Assembly: GCF_014050145.1 (NCBI RefSeq)
Contig: NZ_JACFYF010000020.1
Location: 1-49,622, forward strand
From: Vibrio marinisediminis
GTDB taxonomy: Bacteria; Pseudomonadota; Gammaproteobacteria; Enterobacterales; Vibrionaceae
Direction of reading: 5' to 3'
Length of the DNA stretch: 49,622 nucleotides
Made by a program: the position numbers and the translations under genes
Part shown: positions 17,152 through 24,901 of the stretch, piece after piece
Layout: every line of letters begins with the position of its first letter
Numbering within the stretch: the first letter of the stretch is position 1
The notes under the pieces: generated by a model
What the model was told of the DNA's origin: nothing
Seen by the model: only the letters and a program-made list of their open reading frames with translations
Database searches by the model: none

Positions 17152-18228
17152 CTAAATCCCCTCTTCCTTGACCCAAGCTTTTACTTGTTGTCCTTCTGTT
17201 AACTGATCCACCCCAGTTTCTACAATTAAGTCACCCGCCTTCAGACCGCGAATCACTTTTCCTTGCGAATTTAAGTCAACGTGAATAGTGCTCAATGTGT
17301 GTGTTTCCGATGAAAATCGATACAATGCGCCATGCTCGTTTGACTTAGAGACCCACGCAGATTCAACAATATCTACGCCTTCTTTACTTTCCGGTTTAAC
17401 TAGATGCACTTGCCCGGTCATTCCAGAAAACAAGTTTTGATCTAATGGGCGTGCAATGGTGACGCTGGCGCGATAGCTATTAATATCACGGTCCGCCGTG
17501 GTCGATATCTCTTTAAACCTTGCTGGTATTTGCGCTTGTTTATGTGTATCCATCGTCACACTGGGTGAGGCATTGGCAATACGGTCTAAGCCATATTGGT
17601 CGATGTAGCTAACGGGGATATTGAATACAACATCCATCACCGAATTGTTAATTAGATTGAGTACAGGTTGGTTTGTGGTGACGACTTGATGCTCTTGTAC
17701 GTGAGAGAATGAAATTACGCCATCAAATGGTGCTTTGATTTGGGTATACGCCAAATCAGTCTTAGCTTGAGCTAACGCAGCTTTAGATGCTTTATATTGT
17801 GTTTCTCGCTGGTCAAAAACATCCGCACTGATTAGTTTTTTTGCGAACAGCGCTTGAGCACGCTCATAGGCAGTTAGTGCCAGTTCGTATTCTGCATTCT
17901 TTGCATTAACAGCCAATTGGTAATCAAGAGGGTCTAATTGGCTAAGCAGCTCGCCCTTTTCTACTTGTTGACCCATTTTCACTTTGATTAGCTCGATTTC
18001 ACCCGACACTTGAAATGACAGCGTAGCCCTTTCTGTCGCGTCGATCTCTGCAATAAATGAATCATATTGTTGCGCCGCTGAGTCGGGAACTTCAAATAGT
18101 TTCACCGGTTTCACTACGAATTCTGTTTCCTCAGAATTCGCCTGATTACACCCTGCTATGAACAATGCTATCCCACTGATCACAACCACTCTTGCTATAT
18201 TAGTTTCAACCCACTTCCTGTAATTCAT
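17152..18228 (-). CDS. RND adaptor (membrane fusion protein) 1, lipoprotein
   Basis: The 358-residue product begins with a lipoprotein signal (IARVVVISGIALFIAGC). Its lipoyl/barrel-sandwich halves are SGEIELIKVKMGQQVEKGEL and TQIKAPFDGVISFSHVQEHQ, with a helical hairpin between. The ATG at 18228 was chosen because longer starts add a basic, non-signal-like extension of 37 residues. It is the first gene of adaptor-adaptor-pump and divergent from the TetR gene 155 nt away, its probable regulator. It clearly differs from adaptor 2 in sequence, so this is not a recent tandem duplication. Confidence 0.9.
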   Translation of the reverse strand: MNYRKWVETNIARVVVISGIALFIAGCNQANSEETEFVVKPVKLFEVPDSAAQQYDSFIAEIDATERATLSFQVSGEIELIKVKMGQQVEKGELLSQLDPLDYQLAVNAKNAEYELALTAYERAQALFAKKLISADVFDQRETQYKASKAALAQAKTDLAYTQIKAPFDGVISFSHVQEHQVVTTNQPVLNLINNSVMDVVFNIPVSYIDQYGLDRIANASPSVTMDTHKQAQIPARFKEISTTADRDINSYRASVTIARPLDQNLFSGMTGQVHLVKPESKEGVDIVESAWVSKSNEHGALYRFSSETHTLSTIHVDLNSQGKVIRGLKAGDLIVETGVDQLTEGQQVKAWVKEEGI

Positions 18229-18246
18229 CTTAATAACTCTTTTTAT

Positions 18247-18308
18247 TGCACGCTCGGGCAGTATAAAGATTTTAATTTTGAGATCAAACTTTATTTTCCA
18301 GTCGTGCA
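18247..18308. promoter_or_regulatory. Nested inverted repeats between the RND operon and tetR-type gene
   Basis: TGCACG (18247-18252) pairs with CGTGCA (18303-18308), and ATAAAG (18263-18268) pairs with CTTTAT (18289-18294). Both dyads centre at about 18278, in the divergent promoter region. It is a candidate TetR-family operator region. Confidence 0.4.
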
Positions 18309-18382
18309 GTAAATATTTCTTGGTGAATGTTGATGCCATTTCTGGTAAAAATAGAGCGAAATTTTTGGGTTGGTATTTTTAG

Positions 18383-19090
18383 ATGATCGAGAGAAAACAA
18401 GGGCGTAGAAGCGCGCAGGATGCTGTCAAAACCAAAGGAGAAATCCTTAGGGTTGCCGCGAATATGTTTTGTACATTGGGATACGAACGGGTATCGCTAC
18501 GAAATATTAGCGAACAGGCGGGTGTTTCTCATAGTTTGATTCGTCATCACTTTGGTAGCAAAGAAAAAATTTGGTATGCAATTAGTGACTGCTTGCAGGA
18601 GTTTATGATTGGCTACATTCGAACCATCATCGACAACATGCCTGAAAAGCTACCTGCAAATGAGAAAATGTACATTTTTGCTGTACGTTTACTCGCCCAC
18701 ATGCTGATGAACAAGCAGCCAATTCAGCTGATTGCCGACGCAGTGCGTCAAGAAGATGCTCTCTTTGACTATTTTGTTGATCAATCCGGCGAGATCCAAG
18801 CGGTGGTTGATACTATCGCGGATGAGTACAATCAAGAGCACCCAGATACACCAATTAAGGTATGGGAAATAAAGTGGCAAATGATTATGTACGCACATGG
18901 CGCTGCCAGCATGGCACCATTTTTACTGCAAACTTGGTCTGAAGAAACTAATGACATTGATCAATGCCTATTAAACCACTGGCAGATGTTCAATCAAATC
19001 ATGGCGCATCGACTACAAATACCTGTAGAAAAACGCCTAACACCGAATACGGTAGCTGAACTCGTCTACCCTTGTGAATGCGCACTTTAA
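18383..19090 (+). CDS. TetR/AcrR-family transcriptional regulator
   Basis: This 235-residue repressor-type protein has an N-terminal TetR DNA-binding domain (residues about 15-65: EILRVAANMFCTLGYERVSL, then ISEQAGVSHSLIRHHFGSKEKIWYAI) and a helical ligand-binding C-terminal domain. It is divergent from the two-adaptor RND operon, so local repression of that pump is inferred. The C-terminus ends in CECAL, with two cysteines. The ATG at 18383 was chosen because the HTH begins about 20 residues in, as is usual. Confidence 0.88.
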   Translation: MIERKQGRRSAQDAVKTKGEILRVAANMFCTLGYERVSLRNISEQAGVSHSLIRHHFGSKEKIWYAISDCLQEFMIGYIRTIIDNMPEKLPANEKMYIFAVRLLAHMLMNKQPIQLIADAVRQEDALFDYFVDQSGEIQAVVDTIADEYNQEHPDTPIKVWEIKWQMIMYAHGAASMAPFLLQTWSEETNDIDQCLLNHWQMFNQIMAHRLQIPVEKRLTPNTVAELVYPCECAL

Positions 19091-19117
19091 TTACCCGCCG
19101 CAATTAGAATTAAATGT

Positions 19118-19147
19118 AAAAAAGCCAGCTTACGCTGGCTTTTTTTA
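19118..19147. terminator. Bidirectional terminator between tetR-type and helicase genes
   Basis: AAAAGCCAGC / GCTGGCTTTT around a TTAC loop, with A- and T-runs on the two sides, serves both converging genes. Confidence 0.9.
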
Positions 19148-19163
19148 TTCAGGTTGACCGATT

Positions 19164-20423
19164 TTAACGACGCTTACCGCGATTTGCGTGAATTTTCATC
19201 TTCGCTTTCATTCTACGTTTGTCTGAAGAGCGCCCTTTACGTTTTGGCGTTGAATCATCACTGATCTCTTCAATCAAACTCGGTTCATAACCTTCAAGCC
19301 ATTCTTGAGGTAATCGAGTATCAAGCAAGCGCTCAATTGCCTCTAACAAGTATTCTTCATCGCGGCTCATCAGAGAAACCGCTAGTCCTTTTTTACCCGC
19401 ACGACCTGTACGACCAATTCGGTGTACATAGTCTTCCGCTTTAAAAGGCATATCAAAGTTAACAACTTGTTCAAGTTGATTGATGTCGAGCCCACGCGCA
19501 GCGACATCTGTCGCAATCAAAGCCCTCACATTACCTTGTTTAAAGTCATCTAATGCTTTTTGGCGTGCACCTTGGCTTTTATCGCCATTAATCGATACCG
19601 CTTTAATACCATCAAGCTTAAGCTCTTTGGCAAGTTCATCACTGCCTTGCTTCGTCTTAGTGAATACCAGTACTTGTTGCCAGTTACGCGAGCCTATCAA
19701 ATAAGCCAGTAGCTCTGCCTTACGTTTTTTATCAACAGGGTGGACCATTTGCACCACGGTATCTGCGGTACTATTTTCTGCCGCAACCTGAACCTCTTGT
19801 GGTTCATTCATCATGCGGTAAGCAATGTCTTTGATTTTTTTATCAAAGGTTGCCGAGAAGAACAGCGTTTGGCGTTTCGGACTCATTTTAGACAAAATGC
19901 GCTTTAAGTCTGGCCAAAACCCCATATCAAGCATGCGATCGGCTTCATCCAGCACTAGAACTTGAGTCTTCAACAATGAGATGTTCTTACAAAAAAGATG
20001 ATCAAGTAGACGCCCAGGCGTCGCAATTAAAATGTCACAACCACTTTGAAGATTTTTTACTTGCACACCCATACTGGTACCACCATAAGCGGTAACAATC
20101 TTCAGTTCGGTATTTTGCGCATACGCGGTCATATTATCGAATACTTGTTGTGCCAGCTCTCGAGTAGGAACAAGTACCAGCGACAATACATCATTGCGTT
20201 GTACATCTCTCACCACATTTTGCTCTAGCAAACGCTGAATAATTGGCAAACCAAAAGCGGCCGTTTTACCGGTACCAGTTTGAGCTCCGGCTAAGACATC
20301 TTGCCCCTCTAATACGTAGGGAATGGCTTGTTGTTGAACGTCTGTTGGCTTCTCAAAACCAAGTTGTCCTAATGTCTTAACCAAATAATCGGCCAGACCA
20401 AGGTTTGCAAATGCTTGTGACAT
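19164..20423 (-). CDS. DEAD-box ATP-dependent RNA helicase, RhlE-like
   Basis: This 419-residue protein has the full helicase core: an N-terminal Q motif (GFEKPTDVQQQAIP), AQTGTGKT (Walker A), PTRELAQQ, TPGRLLDHL, DEAD, SAT, and HRIGRTGRAGKKG (motif VI). The basic tail (KRKGRSSDKRRMKAKMKIHA) is suited to RNA binding. RhlE-type helicases act on ribosomal RNA or mRNA structures in the cytoplasm. The N-terminus most resembles E. coli RhlE; SrmB-like alternatives were not excluded. It is convergent with the TetR-family gene and separate from acpH. Confidence 0.9.
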   Translation of the reverse strand: MSQAFANLGLADYLVKTLGQLGFEKPTDVQQQAIPYVLEGQDVLAGAQTGTGKTAAFGLPIIQRLLEQNVVRDVQRNDVLSLVLVPTRELAQQVFDNMTAYAQNTELKIVTAYGGTSMGVQVKNLQSGCDILIATPGRLLDHLFCKNISLLKTQVLVLDEADRMLDMGFWPDLKRILSKMSPKRQTLFFSATFDKKIKDIAYRMMNEPQEVQVAAENSTADTVVQMVHPVDKKRKAELLAYLIGSRNWQQVLVFTKTKQGSDELAKELKLDGIKAVSINGDKSQGARQKALDDFKQGNVRALIATDVAARGLDINQLEQVVNFDMPFKAEDYVHRIGRTGRAGKKGLAVSLMSRDEEYLLEAIERLLDTRLPQEWLEGYEPSLIEEISDDSTPKRKGRSSDKRRMKAKMKIHANRGKRR

Positions 20424-20475
20424 ATTTTCCGTTACCTAATCTTTGAACGGCAGCGATTCTATACTTAAGGGGCGG

Positions 20476-21069
20476 TTAGTTACCAGAATTAACACAAAAT
20501 TCTCTACTAACACTCAATAACTGAGGGTAAAACTCATTAAATAGCAGTTCAAACTCTGCATAATGCTGCTCTAATGAAGTAAAACACTCGGCTAAAGGCG
20601 CCATTCTACTGGAGCGTTCTGACATCCTCATCAATGCAAACTCAATATTATCGAGATGTTGGTATGACTCAAGCCAGCGACCTTGCCACATACGGGTTGT
20701 CACTAATTGAAATCGCTCAGGAACCGGCATCGTTTGTTCCTGTCTCACCATAAGCTCCGCCTGTAGACAAAATTCATCCAACTCACTCGAGTGATAGTTT
20801 GTCCAGTTGACAGCAAGATAGTGGTCCCACATGACATCAAGTGCGATGCCAGCGAAACGCCTTTGTTTGCTAGAAAAGTTGGTTTTGGCTCGGCGGATAA
20901 CGGCATGCGAATCTGTGTAGCTATCAACAAATCGATGTAACCGTATTCCTTGCGCAACCTCAACAGGAAATTGACGCATAGGATCACCTTTAACAAAGTC
21001 TCCCAGTAAATTACCCAACATGCTTGATTGGCAGGATTGGGCAATATGCAGATGGGCGAGAAAATTCAT
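20476..21069 (-). CDS. acpH: Acyl carrier protein phosphodiesterase
   Basis: This 197-residue protein matches the AcpH (DUF479) family, which removes the 4'-phosphopantetheine group from holo-ACP. Conserved family blocks are MNFLAHLHIA at the start, MLGNLLGDFVKGD, GIRLHRFVDSYTDSH and GIALDVMWDHYLAVNW; the Asp and His residues in these blocks are likely metal ligands, as in HD-type hydrolases. The ATG at 21069 opens directly on the conserved N-terminus. It lies upstream of the helicase gene on the same strand (52-nt gap). Confidence 0.92.
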   Translation of the reverse strand: MNFLAHLHIAQSCQSSMLGNLLGDFVKGDPMRQFPVEVAQGIRLHRFVDSYTDSHAVIRRAKTNFSSKQRRFAGIALDVMWDHYLAVNWTNYHSSELDEFCLQAELMVRQEQTMPVPERFQLVTTRMWQGRWLESYQHLDNIEFALMRMSERSSRMAPLAECFTSLEQHYAEFELLFNEFYPQLLSVSREFCVNSGN

Positions 21070-21118
21070 ATACGACCTGTTTTGCTAAGGTTTAGTTTCT
21101 TTACCCATAAAAGCACAA

Positions 21119-21140
21119 AGCCAGCGCGAATGCACTGGCT
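21119..21140 (-). terminator. Hairpin after the 37-residue gene
   Basis: AGCCAG (21119-21124) and CTGGCT (21135-21140) form a short stem with two additional inner pairs. TTTGTGCTTTTA follows on the minus strand. It is a weak terminator candidate between the small gene and acpH. Confidence 0.4.
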
Positions 21141-21183
21141 TATCGAGACGACGAATCGTTGTAGGATTGTTTACAATGCTTTG

Positions 21184-21297
21184 CTAAGCATCATCTGTGC
21201 TTTCTTCTGCACTGCTTTCATAATCAGACAAATTAATGCCGATTTCTAACGCATCAAGTAGCTCTAGGCTATCGTCATGCACTATTTGGTCACACAT
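21184..21297 (-). CDS. Small acidic protein, 37 residues, unknown function
   Basis: A short frame on the minus strand starts at ATG 21295-21297 and ends at TAG 21184-21186. It is preceded by TAAGGAGGT (21301-21309), a near-perfect anti-16S match four bases before the ATG. The product begins MCDQIVHDDSLELLDALEIG and continues INLSDYESSAEESTDDA. It is strongly acidic (12 Asp/Glu, no Lys or Arg), with one Cys and no signal peptide or TM segment. The first half could form one amphipathic helix. A possible promoter has TATAAA at 21363-21368. No family was recognised. The strong ribosome binding site argues that it is translated; function is open. Confidence 0.6.
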   Translation of the reverse strand: MCDQIVHDDSLELLDALEIGINLSDYESSAEESTDDA

Positions 21298-21424
21298 TTG
21301 ACCTCCTTAGGTAATTGTATCGCCTACGCTATCTCTATATGTAGGGAGTTCCTTTAGCTCACTTTATATGACATTTTTTTCAAAGGCAAAAGCCACTACC
21401 ATCACGAATTTGACCTACGCCACC

Positions 21425-21438
21425 AGCAAACGTTTGCT
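21425..21438. promoter_or_regulatory. PurR/LacI-type palindromic operator
   Basis: AGCAAACGTTTGCT is a perfect 14-bp palindrome that contains the GCAAACGTTTGC core of PurR-class LacI-family operators. It lies between the small gene (128 nt from its ATG) and tyrP (185 nt), just upstream of the TyrR-like boxes. Confidence 0.55.
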
Positions 21439-21456
21439 ATCAACATTAACTAGCAA

Positions 21457-21496
21457 TGTAAATATTGATATACACAGATGGAAATATTATCGTACA
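21457..21496. promoter_or_regulatory. tyrP: Pair of TyrR-box-like sites upstream of tyrP
   Basis: Box 1 (21457-21474), TGTAAA-N6-TATACA, differs by one base from the TyrR consensus TGTAAA-N6-TTTACA. Box 2 (21479-21496), TGGAAA-N6-CGTACA, is weaker (three changes). A 4-bp gap gives a strong/weak pair on one helix face, as in the E. coli TyrR regulon. The pair is about 130 nt upstream of the tyrP ATG. Confidence 0.6.
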
Positions 21497-21622
21497 TTCT
21501 GCTTGATATTTAGTTTTCGATCTTACAAACTGTGCAACCACTAGGCACTTGAACTAGAAAGCACTTGAGCAACGAGATGTTCATTCATAGTTACACCACT
21601 TAACGTAAAGAATTATAAACAC

Positions 21623-22819
21623 ATGAATAAATCAAAGGTAATGGGTAGTACTTTGATTATTGCAGGTACTACTATTGGTGCGGGCATGTTAGCCCTACCG
21701 CTCGCTTCTGCAGGAATCGGCTTTTCTACATCACTGATCATTATGTTATGTCTCTGGGCACTAATGGCTTATACCGCACTAATGATGGTAGAACTTCACC
21801 AACACGCTGATAGCCAAGCCACTCTGCATACACTCGCGTTGCAAATTCTCGGCAAACGTGGGAAATGGTTGGCCAGTCTTTCAATGCTGTTTCTATTTTA
21901 CTCTCTTTGCGCCGCGTATATCGCAGGTGGTGGTGCGCAATTTGGTCAACGTATCCAACAATGGACGGGGCTGGATATTTCAGGTCAAACGGGTACTGTC
22001 ATTTTTACTGTTTTGGTCGCAGCCATCGTTGTGATTGGCACAGCAACCGTTGATAAGGTAAACCGTGTTCTATTCACGCTAAAACTGGTTGCGATGGCGA
22101 GTGTATTATTATTTCTCGCGCCAAACGTTACTCAGTCCTACTTACTCAGCATGCCGATTGAGCAAGGGCTTATAGTCGCAGCTATCCCCGTTATCTTTAC
22201 GTCATTTGGTTTCCACGGCAGTATTCCTGCGATCGTTCGCTATCTAGATGGTGATACCCCGTCGCTACGTAAAGCGATTCTGGTTGGTTCTGCAATTCCT
22301 CTTGTGATCTACATTTTTTGGCAGATCGTAACCTTGGGCGTAGTTAGCCAACCCGAACTTCTCGATAACCAAGGCTTAACCGCGTTGATCGCCCAATTGT
22401 CGACCACAGTTCAGCAATCAAACATTAGCCACGCCATTGCTTTGTTTGCCGATCTAGCGCTGCTGACCTCATTCCTAGGTGTGAGCTTAGGGTTATTCGA
22501 ATTTCTCGGAGATTCGATGAACAAGACCCACTCTTCGCGCCTAATTACCGGAGCGGTGACGTTTATTCCGCCTATGGGTTTTGCCCTGTTCTACCCACAA
22601 GGATTCATTACTGCGCTTGGTTATGCTGCAATTGCACTGGCGGTTTTAGCCATCTTTTTACCCGTCATAATGATCATCAAAGCTCGTGTCACTTACGAAC
22701 CTGCTGAGTACCAAGTCCCAGGCGGAAGAGCAGGTATCGCACTGAGCACTTTGGCTGGTGTATTAATCATTACTGCACAGCTATTTATCACCGCAGGTGT
22801 GTTACCTGCTCTTGGCTAG
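21623..22819 (+). CDS. tyrP: Tyrosine-specific aromatic amino acid permease
   Basis: This 398-residue inner-membrane transporter of the HAAAP family has about 11 TM segments. The N-terminus GSTLIIAGTTIGAGMLALPL is diagnostic, and SFGFHGSIPAIVRYL is the conserved central block of TyrP/Mtr proteins. It imports tyrosine (possibly other aromatic amino acids) with protons. Substrate choice between TyrP, Mtr and TnaB is an inference; TyrR-like boxes upstream favour TyrP. It ends at its own terminator. Confidence 0.88.
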   Translation: MNKSKVMGSTLIIAGTTIGAGMLALPLASAGIGFSTSLIIMLCLWALMAYTALMMVELHQHADSQATLHTLALQILGKRGKWLASLSMLFLFYSLCAAYIAGGGAQFGQRIQQWTGLDISGQTGTVIFTVLVAAIVVIGTATVDKVNRVLFTLKLVAMASVLLFLAPNVTQSYLLSMPIEQGLIVAAIPVIFTSFGFHGSIPAIVRYLDGDTPSLRKAILVGSAIPLVIYIFWQIVTLGVVSQPELLDNQGLTALIAQLSTTVQQSNISHAIALFADLALLTSFLGVSLGLFEFLGDSMNKTHSSRLITGAVTFIPPMGFALFYPQGFITALGYAAIALAVLAIFLPVIMIIKARVTYEPAEYQVPGGRAGIALSTLAGVLIITAQLFITAGVLPALG

Positions 22820-22848
22820 AATTCAGTTACTAACGTCATCATTTTCAA

Positions 22849-22877
22849 CAAAAGCTTAGTGAAAACTAAGCTTTTTC
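22849..22877 (+). terminator. Rho-independent terminator of tyrP
   Basis: AAAAGCTTAG / CTAAGCTTTT with a 6-nt loop, followed by T residues, 30 nt after the tyrP stop. Confidence 0.85.
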
Positions 22878-22947
22878 ATTTTAATCGGATATCTGTACGG
22901 AGATGATATACCCTTTAATAGTCAGTGACTTTAAAGAGAGTATCTAG

Positions 22948-24840
22948 ATGGAAGCAGAGCAACTCGAAATAAAATCCTTTCTTGCCCAACACCCACCGTT
23001 TGATGAGCTAGACGATGATGTTTTGGGACAGATCGCGAAAAGCATTGAGGTGGCTTACTATCGAGAAGGCTCCTCTATCATCAAATTTGGCGACCAAATC
23101 CATGATTTATATATGGTGAGAAGTGGTGTCGTCGAAGTTTATCGACGAAAAGGCGAGCTTTATAACCGTCTTGATAGCGGTGCATTATTTGGTCAAATGG
23201 GGTTATTGACCCACAATAAAGTGCGATTTCCTGCACGCGCAGTAAGAGATACACTACTTTACTGCATCCCTGAAGCCATCTTTCTCGAACTCTATGAAAA
23301 ACATGAAAGCTTCGCTGATTTTGTCGAAGTAGAACATAACACTCGCCTAAGACAAGCCGTGTCATCAACCCACGATGATAACGACTTAACCACATCAAAA
23401 GTGCGAACTTTGATCACTGGTGACGCCCCTTTTATATACAGTAACGATTCCATACAGAACGCCGCAATAAAGATGGCTGACGAAAATGTCTCATCTTTGT
23501 TAGTGATTGATAATGAAATTGAAGAAAATGAAGATGAAGATACCTCTGGCCTGGTCGGCATTATTACCGATAGAGATCTCTGCACACGGGTCCTCGCGAC
23601 GGGATTAGATCCTAGTGACCATGTTGTTAATGTAATGACACATGAAGTCATCTCACTCGATCATAATGCCTATGTTTACGAGGCCATGTTGACCATGTTG
23701 CGTTATAACGTTCATCATTTACCCGTATTAAAAGATCGACAACCCATCGGTATAATTGAAACAACCGACATTGTCCGCTACGAGTCACAAAACTCTCTAC
23801 TATTAGTGAGCCGCATCTTCCAACAACAATCTATTGATGATCTCGCCACTTTGGCAGAACAAGTGAAAGATTGCTTTGTCCGCTTGGTCAATGAAGATGC
23901 CAACTCTCACATGGTGGGTAGCGCGATGTCAGTCATTGGGCGTAGCTTTAAACAGAGAATGGTTGAGTTAGCCGAACAGGAACTCGGTCCAGCCCCAATT
24001 CCTTTTTGCTTTTTAGCTCTGGGATCAATGGGAAGAGATGAACAACTGTTGGTCACCGATCAAGACAACGCCATCATTTTGGACAACAGTTACCAACCAG
24101 AGCTCCACCAAACCTACTTTGAAAGTCTGGCTAAAATCGTCTGTGATGGCTTGGCACGCTGCGGTTATGAGTATTGTACTGGTGATATTATGGCAACCAA
24201 CCCAGATTGGCGCATGACTCGCACGGAGTGGGAAGAGTGCTTTGCCGATTGGATTGATGACCCAAACCCAAAAGCACTACTAAATGCTTCCATATTTTTC
24301 GACCTCGTCGGTGTTTGTGGTCGATTAAAATGGGCTGAACAACTCAACGGCTTTATTGTCAGACGGGCGAGAAAGAACAACCGTTTTCTCGCATGTCTTG
24401 CTCGTAACGCTCTCAATCGAACCCCACCCTTGGGCTTTTTCAAAGATTTTGTTGTTGAAAAAGATGGGCAGCATAAAAACTCGATAAACTTGAAACGACG
24501 CGGTACGGCCCCACTTGCCGATTTAGTACGCGTACATGCACTCGCAGTCGGTTCACGCGCGCAAAACTCATTTGAGCGCCTAGATGACATTCACGATGCG
24601 GGAATTCTTCCGAAAGGAAAAGCGCATGCTCTGCGTGACGCGTTAGAGTTTATCTCAATGGTTCGAATCCGCCACCAAGCTTATGACGTCGAAAACGAAA
24701 TAGAACCCGATAACAATATTGAGCCAGAGAACCTTTCAGAATTTGAACGCCGTAACTTAAAAGATGCGTTTCTTGTTCTGAGTAATTCTCAGAATTTTTT
24801 GAAGTTTCGTTACCATGCCAATAGTGGATTAAGTAAGTAA
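22948..24840 (+). CDS. cNMP-binding / CBS-pair / DUF294 nucleotidyltransferase-like protein
   Basis: This 630-residue cytoplasmic signalling protein has domains in order: cyclic-nucleotide-binding-like domain (about 10-130), two CBS motifs (about 155-290, with NVMTHEVISLDHNAYVYEAM), a DUF294 nucleotidyltransferase-like domain (about 310-450) whose GSMGRDEQLLVTDQDNAII holds the G-S-x-G-R and D-x-D-x motif, and a DUF294_C helical domain. The Pol-beta-like catalytic signature is intact. In other gammaproteobacteria such proteins sit beside an exonuclease and acetyl-CoA synthetase or a cation symporter; here it stands alone between two terminators. Ligand and target are unknown. Confidence 0.88.
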   Translation: MEAEQLEIKSFLAQHPPFDELDDDVLGQIAKSIEVAYYREGSSIIKFGDQIHDLYMVRSGVVEVYRRKGELYNRLDSGALFGQMGLLTHNKVRFPARAVRDTLLYCIPEAIFLELYEKHESFADFVEVEHNTRLRQAVSSTHDDNDLTTSKVRTLITGDAPFIYSNDSIQNAAIKMADENVSSLLVIDNEIEENEDEDTSGLVGIITDRDLCTRVLATGLDPSDHVVNVMTHEVISLDHNAYVYEAMLTMLRYNVHHLPVLKDRQPIGIIETTDIVRYESQNSLLLVSRIFQQQSIDDLATLAEQVKDCFVRLVNEDANSHMVGSAMSVIGRSFKQRMVELAEQELGPAPIPFCFLALGSMGRDEQLLVTDQDNAIILDNSYQPELHQTYFESLAKIVCDGLARCGYEYCTGDIMATNPDWRMTRTEWEECFADWIDDPNPKALLNASIFFDLVGVCGRLKWAEQLNGFIVRRARKNNRFLACLARNALNRTPPLGFFKDFVVEKDGQHKNSINLKRRGTAPLADLVRVHALAVGSRAQNSFERLDDIHDAGILPKGKAHALRDALEFISMVRIRHQAYDVENEIEPDNNIEPENLSEFERRNLKDAFLVLSNSQNFLKFRYHANSGLSK

Positions 24841-24857
24841 GATTAGCTGACAGGCAT

Positions 24858-24884
24858 AAAAAAGGGATGCAATGCATCCCTTTT
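24858..24884. terminator. Bidirectional terminator between DUF294 and BCCT genes
   Basis: AAAAGGGATGCA / TGCATCCCTTTT is an almost perfect palindrome with A- and T-runs on the two sides. Confidence 0.9.
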
Positions 24885-24901
24885 ACTCAAGTAACTTGGT
24901 A

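Noticed and set aside
24165-24590. Open frame antisense to the DUF294 protein
   Set aside because: The sense strand encodes intact DUF294 motifs and no ribosome binding site serves the antisense frame.
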